Positions 55,539 to 63,121 of a stretch of DNA of 64,000 nucleotides are shown here, piece after piece. The DNA comes from Streptomyces sp. NBC_00376 (GTDB lineage Bacteria > Actinomycetota > Actinomycetes > Streptomycetales > Streptomycetaceae): the NCBI RefSeq assembly GCF_036077095.1, contig NZ_CP107960.1, forward strand, positions 4,216,001 through 4,280,000. Reading direction: 5' to 3'. Within the stretch, counting starts at the first letter, position 1. Each line of letters begins with the position of its first letter. Below the pieces are notes generated by a model, which did not search any database, was not told the DNA's origin, and worked only from the letters and a program-made list of their open reading frames with translations. The position numbers and the translations under genes are program-made.

Positions 55539-58043
55539 ATGGCTACGACCACACCAACCGGTGTGCGGGGCGGCCACGCCAAGCACGGGGGATCCTCCGA
55601 TCCCTCGTCCGGCGCGCCGATGACACACCGGCAGATCATGGAAGCGCTGGCCGGGCTCATGCTCGGCATGTTCGTCGCGATCCTGTCGTCGACCGTCGTC
55701 TCGAACGCACTGCCCGAGATCATCTCCGACCTCGGCGGCGGCCAGAGCGCCTACACCTGGGTGGTCACGGCCTCGCTGCTGGCGATGACCGCCACCACCC
55801 CCCTGTGGGGCAAGCTCTCCGACCTGTTCAGCAAGAAGCTGCTGGTCCAGATAGCCCTGATCATCTACGTCGCTGGCTCGGTCGTCGCCGGTATGTCGAC
55901 CAGCAGCGGCATGCTGATCGCCTGCCGTGTCGTCCAGGGCATCGGCGTCGGCGGTCTCTCCGCCCTCGCGCAGATCGTGATGGCGGCGATGATCGCCCCG
56001 CGTGAGCGCGGTCGCTACAGCGGATACATCGGTGCGGTGTTCGCCGTCGCCACCGTCGGTGGACCGCTGCTCGGCGGTGTCATCACCGACACCAGCTGGA
56101 TGGGCTGGCGCTGGTGCTTCTACGTCGGCGTCCCGTTCGCCGTCATCGCGCTGATCGTGCTCCAGAAGACGCTGAAGCTCCCGGTCGTGAAGCGTCAGGT
56201 CAAGGTCGACTGGTGGGGCGCTTTCTTCATCAGCGCCGCCGTGTCGCTGCTGCTCGTCTGGGTGACCTTCGCGGGTGACAAGTACGACTGGCTGTCCTGG
56301 CAGACCGCCGCGATGGTCGTCGGTTCCCTCGCGCTCACCGGGATCTTCGTCGCCGTCGAGAGCAAGGCCAGCGAGCCGATCATCCCGCTGCGCCTCTTCC
56401 GTAACCGCACCATCACCCTGGCCTCGCTGGCCTCGCTGTTCGTCGGTATCGCGATGTTCGCGGGCACCGTCTTCTTCAGCCAGTACTTCCAGCTGGCGCG
56501 CGGCAAGTCGCCGACGATGTCGGGCGTCATGACGATCCCCATGATCGCGGGTCTGTTCGTCTCCTCGACCGTCTCCGGCCAGATCATCACCAAGACCGGC
56601 CGCTGGAAGGCCTGGCTGGTCAGCGGTGGCTTCCTGGTCACCGCCGGGCTCGGGCTGCTGGGCACCATCCGGTACGACACGGAGTACTGGCACATCGCGG
56701 TCTTCATGGCCGTCATGGGTCTCGGCATCGGCATGATGATGCAGAACCTGGTGCTCGCCACGCAGAACCAGGTCGCCCCGTCCGACCTCGGTTCGGCCAG
56801 CTCCGTCGTGACCTTCTTCCGTTCCCTCGGTGGTGCGATCGGCGTCTCGGCGCTGGGCGCCGTCATGGCGAACCGCGTCACCCACTACGTCAAGGACGGT
56901 CTCGCGGAGCTCGGCCCCAAGGGTGCGGCCATGGGCCACGGCGGTACCGGCGGCGGGGGCATCCCCGACCTGGACAAGCTGCCCGCGCCGTTCCGTACGG
57001 TCGTGGAGAGCGCCTACGGGCACGGTGTCGGCGATGTCTTCCTGTACGCCGCTCCGGCCGCGCTGATCGCCTTCCTGATCACGATCTTCATCAAGGAGGT
57101 CGCCCTGAAGACCAACGCTTCGAGCGAGGCCCCGGCCACGGCCACCGAGGCCCCGGCCACCGAGGCGGTCGAGGCTCCGGCCGCCGTCGCCGACGCGCCG
57201 GTCTCCCGGGCGGCCGCCACCGCCACCGCCACGGCCACCTCGGTCGACACCCTGGAGGCCCCGGTCGCCACCCTGCACGGCACGTCCGTGCGCGGTGTGG
57301 TGCGCGGCGCCGAGGGCGCGCCCGTCGCACGGGCCGCCGTCACGCTGATCTCGCTGGCCGGGCGGCAGCTGGGGCGCTCCGTCGCCCAGGCCGACGGCAG
57401 CTACGGTCTGGACGCGCCGGGCTCCGGCTCCTACGTCCTGATCGCCTCCGCCGACGGCTTCCAGCCGCAGGCGTCCACGGTGGTAGTCGGCGACGAGCCG
57501 CTCGTGTACGACATCCTGCTCTCCGGTACGAGCGGACTGGCCGGCGTCGTGCGCGCCGCGGAGACCGCCGCCCCGGTGGACGGCGCCGTGGTCATCGTGA
57601 CCGATGTGCGCGGCGATGTGCTGGCCACCGGCAAGTCCGGCGAGGCGGGCGAGTTCACCTTCGGTGAGCTGGTCCCCGGTTCGGTGACCGTCGCGGTGAA
57701 CGCCGCCGGCTTCCGTCCGCTGGCTCTGCCGGTGGAGATCGGCGGCCAGGGCGTCACCCGGGTCGAGGCCGCGCTGCACTCCGGTGCGCTGGTCCAGGGT
57801 GTCGTGCGGGCCGGTTCCGCGCGGCGGCCGCTGCCGGACGCCCGGGTCACGCTGGTCGACGCGGCGGGCAATGTGGTCGCCACCTCGACGACCGGGGAGG
57901 ACGGGGCGTACGCCTTCACCGACCTGGACGCGGGCGAGTACTCGGTCATCGCGACCGGCTACCCGCCGGTGGCGAGCGCGCTGACCGTCGCCGGTCGCGG
58001 GGCCGACGGGCACGACATCGAACTCGCTCACCCAGGCGAGTGA
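55539..58043 (+). CDS. DHA2-type MFS exporter fused to three carboxypeptidase-regulatory-like domains
   Basis: 834 residues. Residues 30-525 form a 14-span drug/H+ antiporter of the EmrB/QacA type (motif A in GKLSDLFSKK, motif C region GVGGLSALAQIV...GGPLLGGVI). A disordered Ala/Pro/Thr/Glu linker leads to three tandem beta-sandwich domains of about 80 residues (HGTSVRGVVRGAEGAPVARAAVTLIS; SGLAGVVRAAETAAPVDGAVVIVTD; GALVQGVVRAGSARRPLPDARVTLVD). These lie outside the usual exporter fold; they may bind ligand or cell-wall sugar. ATG at 55539. Confidence 0.85.
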   Translation: MATTTPTGVRGGHAKHGGSSDPSSGAPMTHRQIMEALAGLMLGMFVAILSSTVVSNALPEIISDLGGGQSAYTWVVTASLLAMTATTPLWGKLSDLFSKKLLVQIALIIYVAGSVVAGMSTSSGMLIACRVVQGIGVGGLSALAQIVMAAMIAPRERGRYSGYIGAVFAVATVGGPLLGGVITDTSWMGWRWCFYVGVPFAVIALIVLQKTLKLPVVKRQVKVDWWGAFFISAAVSLLLVWVTFAGDKYDWLSWQTAAMVVGSLALTGIFVAVESKASEPIIPLRLFRNRTITLASLASLFVGIAMFAGTVFFSQYFQLARGKSPTMSGVMTIPMIAGLFVSSTVSGQIITKTGRWKAWLVSGGFLVTAGLGLLGTIRYDTEYWHIAVFMAVMGLGIGMMMQNLVLATQNQVAPSDLGSASSVVTFFRSLGGAIGVSALGAVMANRVTHYVKDGLAELGPKGAAMGHGGTGGGGIPDLDKLPAPFRTVVESAYGHGVGDVFLYAAPAALIAFLITIFIKEVALKTNASSEAPATATEAPATEAVEAPAAVADAPVSRAAATATATATSVDTLEAPVATLHGTSVRGVVRGAEGAPVARAAVTLISLAGRQLGRSVAQADGSYGLDAPGSGSYVLIASADGFQPQASTVVVGDEPLVYDILLSGTSGLAGVVRAAETAAPVDGAVVIVTDVRGDVLATGKSGEAGEFTFGELVPGSVTVAVNAAGFRPLALPVEIGGQGVTRVEAALHSGALVQGVVRAGSARRPLPDARVTLVDAAGNVVATSTTGEDGAYAFTDLDAGEYSVIATGYPPVASALTVAGRGADGHDIELAHPGE

Positions 58044-58208
58044 TCAGCGAGTAATCACAGACCCCTGGCGGGTCGGCGTTTCGAGCGGAGACGCTGTACC
58101 GGCCGGTGGAAATGGGCCCCGGTGGCGCGGATGGCAGGCAGGGGACGGCCTGCCGTCCCCGCCCCGGGGCCCGACTCATTGAGTCATTGAGCAAGGAGAG
58201 AAAACGGG

Positions 58209-59024
58209 ATGGGACTTCGCGCACAGGTACGAACGCGGGACGGCTGGGCGGTCCAGCACGCCGTCGTGACGGTCACCGACATGACCGGCACGCAGGTGCT
58301 GCGGGCCAGTGCCGGCGAGGACGGGGCGGTGCGGACCGAAGCTCCGCTCCAGGCCGGCGCCTACACGGTGATCGTCACGGCGGTCGGGTACGCACCCGCC
58401 GCCTCCACCGCCCTCGTCACGGCGAGCGGGCGGGTCGAGGCCGGCACGGTGGTGCTGGCCCGCCAGGGCGGCGTGGAGCTGCCGCCGCCGGGCGCCTGGT
58501 CGCTGGACCCGGCGCACTCCTCGGTGGCCGCGGTCGCGCAGCACCTGGGCATCTCCAGCGTGCACGGCCGGTTCACCGAGTTCAGCGGCCGGATCGAGAT
58601 CTCGGAGGAGATCCACCGGTCCCGGGTCGACGCCGTCATCAGCGCGGCGAGCATCGACACCGGCAACGGCATGCGCGACAAGCACCTGCGGTCGCCCGAC
58701 TTCCTCGACTCGGACCGCTTCCCCGAGATCACGTACCGCTCCATCGGGATCACCCCCGCCGGCCCCGACCGATGGACCGTCCACGGCCAGCTGTCGATGC
58801 GCGGGGTCGAACGCCCGGTCGACCTGAACCTGAGCTACCTCGGGACGGGCCCGGACCCGTGGGGCGGGGTGCGTGCGGCCTTCAGCGCCACGGCGGAGCT
58901 GCGCCGCGAGGACTTCGCCATGAACTACAACCAGGTGGTGCAGGCGGGCATCTCGGCGATCGGTACGACGCTGCGGGTGGAGCTCGACATCCAGGCCGTG
59001 CAGGGCGAGTCCCTGCCGTCGTAG
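58209..59024 (+). CDS. YceI family protein with N-terminal carboxypeptidase-regulatory-like domain
   Basis: 271 residues. Residues 1-95 repeat the beta-sandwich unit of the upstream exporter (VRTRDGWAVQHAVVTVTDMTG). Residues 97-271 are YceI (WSLDPAHSSVAAVAQHLGISSVHGRFTEFSG; DKHLRSPDFLDSDRFPEITY), a lipocalin-like fold that binds isoprenoid or amphiphilic ligands. No signal peptide. ATG 58209 with AAGGAGAG upstream. Sharing a module with the exporter suggests one pathway for a hydrophobic compound. Confidence 0.88.
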   Translation: MGLRAQVRTRDGWAVQHAVVTVTDMTGTQVLRASAGEDGAVRTEAPLQAGAYTVIVTAVGYAPAASTALVTASGRVEAGTVVLARQGGVELPPPGAWSLDPAHSSVAAVAQHLGISSVHGRFTEFSGRIEISEEIHRSRVDAVISAASIDTGNGMRDKHLRSPDFLDSDRFPEITYRSIGITPAGPDRWTVHGQLSMRGVERPVDLNLSYLGTGPDPWGGVRAAFSATAELRREDFAMNYNQVVQAGISAIGTTLRVELDIQAVQGESLPS

Positions 59025-59126
59025 TCGGGCGTGCGGGGCGAGTCCCGGCCGCTGCGCTCGCCGCGCGGGTTGATTCCCTGCCGTCCTGGTCGGCGTGCGG
59101 GATGAATGACTGCCGTCATAGTCTGC
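58997..59126. repeat. ~33-bp tandem repeat, four degenerate copies, including a stop codon
   Basis: Units begin at 58997, 59030, 59062 and 59094 (first bases CGTGCAGGGCGAGTCCC, CGTGCGGGGCGAGTCCC, CGCGCGGGTTGATTCCC, CGTGCGGGATGAATGAC). The first contains the YceI stop (59022-59024). The last runs up to the next gene's start region. Confidence 0.85.
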
Positions 59127-59130
59127 GGAC

Positions 59131-59601
59131 ATGGCACCCAATATCGCGACGAACATGGCTGTGGAACTCGACGAGTTGCTGGCCTTCGTACGGCCCAGGC
59201 ACCGGGCGATCCTGCTGACCACCCGGTCCGACGGCCGCCCCCAGGGCTCCCCGCTGACCTGCGGGGTGGACGACGCGGGCCGGATCGTCGTCTCGACGTA
59301 CCCCGAGCGGGCCAAGACCCGCAACGCGAAGCGGGACGCGCGGGTCAGCGTGATCGTGCTGTCGGACGACTGGAACGGGCCGTGGGTCCAGGTCGACGGG
59401 TCGGCCGAGGTGATCGACTCGCCGGAGTCGGTCGAACCGCTCGTCGAGTACTTCCGGAACATCTCGGGTGAGCACCCGGACTGGGACGAGTACCGGGCGG
59501 CGATGGTGAAGCAGGGGAAGTCGATCATCCGGATCACTCCGGAGCGGTGGGGGCCGATCGCCACCGGCGGCTTCCCGGCCCGTCTGGCGTCCGACGGCTG
59601 A
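59131..59601 (+). CDS. PPOX-class F420-dependent oxidoreductase
   Basis: 156 residues. FMN/F420-binding split barrel: ELLAFVRPRHRAILLTTRSDGRPQGSPLTCGVDDAGRIVVST, with the Lys/Arg patch RAKTRNAKRDARVSVIV. Members use F420 or a flavin to reduce small substrates; specific role unknown. ATG at 59131. Convergent with the TetR gene, with the hairpin at 59628 between them. Confidence 0.88.
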   Translation: MAPNIATNMAVELDELLAFVRPRHRAILLTTRSDGRPQGSPLTCGVDDAGRIVVSTYPERAKTRNAKRDARVSVIVLSDDWNGPWVQVDGSAEVIDSPESVEPLVEYFRNISGEHPDWDEYRAAMVKQGKSIIRITPERWGPIATGGFPARLASDG

Positions 59602-59627
59602 CCACGTGGGCAGGACATCAAGAAGAA

Positions 59628-59664
59628 GGGGCGATGCGGGATCTCACCGATCCCGCATCGCCCC
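59628..59664. terminator. 16-bp perfect hairpin with extra copies of its arm downstream
   Basis: Arms GGGGCGATGCGGGATC and GATCCCGCATCGCCCC around a five-base loop, between convergent genes. Degenerate copies of the right arm (TGTCCCGCGTCGCCCC, CGTCCCGCGCCGTCCC, GGTCCCGCATCGCC) follow to about 59,722, running into the TetR gene end. Confidence 0.8.
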
Positions 59665-59706
59665 TCGGCTGTCCCGCGTCGCCCCCGGGCCGTCCCGCGC
59701 CGTCCC

Positions 59707-60465
59707 TCAGCGGTCCCGCATCGCCTCGATGCCCGCGATCAGCAGGTCCAGGGCGAAGGCGAAGTCCCGGTCGCGCATCTCCTCGACCGTGTCGCCGCCG
59801 CGGGCGTCCATCACTTCCTGCGAGGACTCCATGATGTCGCTGAGATGCGGCTGGTCGCGGATCGTGGCCATCGCCTGCTGGTAGTACTGCTCCTGGCTCA
59901 GTCCCGCAGCCGCGCTGCGCTGCGCGAAGTGGCCCTCGACCGTGCCGAATCCGTACACGAACTGGAAGACCGCGGAGAGCGCGCCGGTCTGGTGTTCCAG
60001 CGGCAGGCCGGTCGCCCGGATCACGTCCTGGACGGCGTACGACATCAGCATCGCGTGCGGGCCGATGTTGAGGAAGTGCCCGGCGAGCATCGACACCCAG
60101 ACATGCCGGACGAGCAGTTCCCGGTACTCGGTGGCCAGCCCGCGCAGCCGATCGTGCCAGTGCGCGTCCTCCTTCGGAGGCGTGAACTCGCTGTAGACCG
60201 AGTCCAGGGCCAGTTCCAGCAGGTCGTCCTTGGTGTCCACGTACCAGTACAGGGACATCGCGGTGACGTCGAGCTCGGCGGCGAGCCTGCGCATGGAGAA
60301 CTTGGCGAGCCCCTCGGCGTCCAGCAGCCGGACCGAGGTCGCGGTGATCCTCTCCCGGTCCAGGCCCGCCGCCTGGTCCGGTTTGCGGGTGCGCGACGGT
60401 GTCCGCTGATCCAGCCACACGCTGGTCCTGGCGGGGTTCTTCACACGGTCGGCCGCGGACACCAT
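59707..60465 (-). CDS. TetR family transcriptional regulator
   Basis: 252 residues. Helix-turn-helix RERITATSVRLLDAEGLAKFSMRRLAAELDVTAMSLYWYVDTKDDLLELAL, then a TetR_C_1-type ligand domain. The N-terminal ~35 residues are a basic extension. It lies 100 bases downstream of the MFS gene on the same strand, so it is the second gene of an MFS-TetR operon and probably binds the 40-bp operator at 62135. ATG at 60465. Confidence 0.92.
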   Translation of the reverse strand: MVSAADRVKNPARTSVWLDQRTPSRTRKPDQAAGLDRERITATSVRLLDAEGLAKFSMRRLAAELDVTAMSLYWYVDTKDDLLELALDSVYSEFTPPKEDAHWHDRLRGLATEYRELLVRHVWVSMLAGHFLNIGPHAMLMSYAVQDVIRATGLPLEHQTGALSAVFQFVYGFGTVEGHFAQRSAAAGLSQEQYYQQAMATIRDQPHLSDIMESSQEVMDARGGDTVEEMRDRDFAFALDLLIAGIEAMRDR

Positions 60466-60565
60466 GGCGCACTCTCCTCGTCTTGCCGGCGGGGCGGACC
60501 GGCCGCGTCCGCGTGAACCGCGCGCGGAACGGATCCGTTACGGTCCGGCGCGCCCCTCCCCGATG

Positions 60566-62095
60566 CTATGCCGCCGCGGCGGTGCCGGTGGAGCCCGCAC
60601 GGGCGGATTCCGTCCGCTCCGCGCGGCGCAGCAGCACGGCGGCGAGCAGGCCGCCGACCAGCACCGCGACCGCTCCGAAGAGCTGGCTGGTCTCCAGCCC
60701 CGAGGCGAAGGCGTCGGTGATCCGGGCCCGCTCCCCGGCGTCGGCCGCCGAGGCGAGCGCGGCGGGCAGCGAAGCCGCCCCGACCGCCGCCGGCACCAGC
60801 GCCGCGAACCGCGAGTTGAGCACCGCGCCGAGGACGGCGACCCCCAGGCCGTTGCCGAACTCTGCGAGGGTGCCGTTGACCCCGGCGCCCACCCCCGCCT
60901 TCTCCGGCGGAATGGCACTCATGATCGCGTTGGCCATGGCGGGCATGGCGAGCGCGATGCCCGCGCCCATCACGACCAGGCCGAGCAGCATGCCGCCGTA
61001 GCCGTCGCCGCCGAGCAGCGCGATCGCGGCCAGGCCCGCGGCCAGCAGGCTCATCCCGGACGCGATGGTGACCGGCGTTCCCAGCTTGGGCACGAGCCTG
61101 GCGCCCAGTCCGGTGAGGTTGAGCGCGACGACGCTCAGCGCCAGCGGAGCCGTGCGCAGACCGGCCTCCAGCGCCCCGTAACCGAGCACGAACTGGAGCT
61201 GCTGGGTGAGCAGGAAGAGCGAGCCGCCCATCCCGAAGGCGACCAGGATCGCGCCCGCGACCGCCCCGATGAACTTCTGGTTCCGGAAGAAGTGCATGTC
61301 GAGCATCGGGTACGGGATGTGCAGCTCCCACAGCACGAATCCGGTGAGTACGGCGACCCCGACGAAGGCGGTCAGCAGCACCTGCCCCGACGTCCAGCCG
61401 TGTCCCGGGCCGGAGATGATCGCGTACACGACGGATGCCATGCCGATGGTGGAGAGCAGCGCGCCGAACAGGTCGGGGCGCTCGCCGCCGGCGCTCCTGG
61501 ACTCCGGGACGAGCCGGGCCACGGCGACCAGTCCGATGACCGCGACCGGGATATTGATCAGGAAGATCGCGCCCCACCAGAAGTGGTCGAGCATCACTCC
61601 GCCGATCAGCGGTCCGACGGCGAAGCCGAGCGAGCTGACGGTCGACCAGATGCCGATCGCCTTGACGCGCTCGGTCTCGTCGAAGATCTGCACGACGACG
61701 GCGAGCGTCGTGGTCATCAGCAGCGCGCCGCCGATGCCCATGCCCGCGCGGGCGGCGATCAGCTGTACGGACGTCTGGGCCAGCCCGGCCACCAGCGAGC
61801 CGATGCCGAACAGGGCGAGCCCGGCGATCAGCATCTTCTTGCGGCCGTAGCGGTCGGCGGAGCTGCCGGCCGTGAGCAGCAGGCCCGACTGGACCAGCGA
61901 ATAGGCGTTGATCATCCACTGCACATCGGCGGTGGAGGCGTCCAGCTCCCGGGTGAGGGAGGGGATCGCGACGTTGAGAACGGTGTTGTCGAGCAGCACG
62001 GTGAGCTGTGCCAGACAGATGACGCCGAGGATCAGCCAGCGTTGCGGATGGCTCGGCGACGAGAGGTGGTTCTGCTCGGCGGCGGTCGCCGTCAT
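60566..62095 (-). CDS. DHA2-type MFS drug exporter
   Basis: 509 residues with 14 spans. Early motif LDNTVLNVAIPSL, motif A GSSADRYGRKK, later GPLIGGVML. Exports a drug or metabolite by proton antiport. ATG at 62095 is 40 bases from the operator-like inverted repeat, so it should be the controlled gene. Unlike the exporter at 55539 it has no C-terminal beta domains. Confidence 0.93.
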   Translation of the reverse strand: MTATAAEQNHLSSPSHPQRWLILGVICLAQLTVLLDNTVLNVAIPSLTRELDASTADVQWMINAYSLVQSGLLLTAGSSADRYGRKKMLIAGLALFGIGSLVAGLAQTSVQLIAARAGMGIGGALLMTTTLAVVVQIFDETERVKAIGIWSTVSSLGFAVGPLIGGVMLDHFWWGAIFLINIPVAVIGLVAVARLVPESRSAGGERPDLFGALLSTIGMASVVYAIISGPGHGWTSGQVLLTAFVGVAVLTGFVLWELHIPYPMLDMHFFRNQKFIGAVAGAILVAFGMGGSLFLLTQQLQFVLGYGALEAGLRTAPLALSVVALNLTGLGARLVPKLGTPVTIASGMSLLAAGLAAIALLGGDGYGGMLLGLVVMGAGIALAMPAMANAIMSAIPPEKAGVGAGVNGTLAEFGNGLGVAVLGAVLNSRFAALVPAAVGAASLPAALASAADAGERARITDAFASGLETSQLFGAVAVLVGGLLAAVLLRRAERTESARAGSTGTAAAA

Positions 62096-62134
62096 ACGGA
62101 CTCCTGATCCCTTATGCGGTGTACGAGTAGCAAG

Positions 62135-62174
62135 TGCTGTACACCGTATAGCTGACCCTATACGGTGTACAGCA
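62135..62174. promoter_or_regulatory. Perfect 17-bp inverted repeat, TetR-type operator
   Basis: TGCTGTACACCGTATAG, six-base spacer, CTATACGGTGTACAGCA. A third half-like site, TATGCGGTGTAC, lies at 62113-62124. It is 40 bases before the MFS start and 81 before the divergent secreted gene. Each arm contains the near-palindrome GTACACCGTATA, fitting two TetR dimers side by side. Confidence 0.85.
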
Positions 62175-62254
62175 CAATTTCGCTTTCCACTCGTACGGCC
62201 GTGGCGCGGCCGCGATACGGTGCTCGCCGCTGATCCGACAAGGGCTGGAGTGGT

Positions 62255-63118
62255 ATGACACTGCGTCGCCGTACGGTGGAAGTGCTGGTCGCGGCAGGGC
62301 TGTTGGGGGGCGTCCTCGTGCCGCCCGCGACGGCGGCGGGCCAGGGGCACGGGCAGTCGGTGCCGCTGCGGGTGGCCACGTACAACATCCATGCGGGCGC
62401 CGGCATGGACAACGTCTTCGATCTCGACCGGCAGGCCGCCGAGCTGCGCTCGCTGGACGCCGATGTGATCGGACTCCAGGAGGTCGACGTCCATTGGGGC
62501 GATCGCAGTCAGTGGCGCGACCTGGCGGGCGAGCTGGCCGAACGGCTGGGCATGGCGGTGTCGTTCGCCCCGATCTACCGCCTCGATCCCGCGGCGCCGG
62601 GTGCGCCGATGCGGGAGTTCGGCGTCGCGGTGCTGTCCCGGTACCCGATCGTGAGCGCCGAGAACCACGACATCACCCGGCTCTCCACCCAGGACCCGAA
62701 CCCGGTCCCGGCCCCCTCGCCCGGCTTCGGTGAGGTGGTGCTGCGGGTGAAGGGGCTGCCCGTGCACGTGTACGCGACGCACCTCGACTACCGCGGCGAC
62801 CCGTCCGTCCGGATCGCCCAGGTGGCCGACACCCGCCGGATCATGGCCGAGGACCGGGCGGCGGAACGGAAGCCGGTGCGGCAGATCCTGCTCGGCGACC
62901 TCAACGCGGCACCGGCGGCGCCGGAGCTCGCCCCGCTGTGGCAGGAGCTCACGGACGTGGAGCCCGGCGGTCCCACGTACCCGGCACAGGATCCGGTGCA
63001 GCGGATCGACTACGTGGCGGTGTCGAAGGACACGGTGCGGGTACGCGACGCGGCGGTGGCCGAGACGCTTGCCTCGGACCACCGCCCCGTCGTCGCCGAC
63101 CTGTCGCTGCGGCGCTGA
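62255..63118 (+). CDS. Secreted endonuclease/exonuclease/phosphatase (EEP) family protein
   Basis: 287 residues. Signal peptide (VEVLVAAGLLGGVLVPPATAAG). EEP motifs are complete: ATYNIHAG, LQEVDV (metal Glu), THLDYRGD, GDLNAAP, IDYVAVS and SDHRPV (catalytic His). It hydrolyses a phosphodiester outside the cell; nuclease, sphingomyelinase-like and sugar-phosphatase activity are all possible. ATG 62255. Convergent with the glycosyltransferase gene. Confidence 0.9.
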   Translation: MTLRRRTVEVLVAAGLLGGVLVPPATAAGQGHGQSVPLRVATYNIHAGAGMDNVFDLDRQAAELRSLDADVIGLQEVDVHWGDRSQWRDLAGELAERLGMAVSFAPIYRLDPAAPGAPMREFGVAVLSRYPIVSAENHDITRLSTQDPNPVPAPSPGFGEVVLRVKGLPVHVYATHLDYRGDPSVRIAQVADTRRIMAEDRAAERKPVRQILLGDLNAAPAAPELAPLWQELTDVEPGGPTYPAQDPVQRIDYVAVSKDTVRVRDAAVAETLASDHRPVVADLSLRR

Positions 63119-63121
63119 GCC

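Noticed and set aside
55194..58031. 945-codon minus-strand frame opposite the MFS exporter
   Set aside because: Asp/Gly/His-rich shadow frame; the plus strand encodes a complete 14-span exporter with regulatory-like domains.
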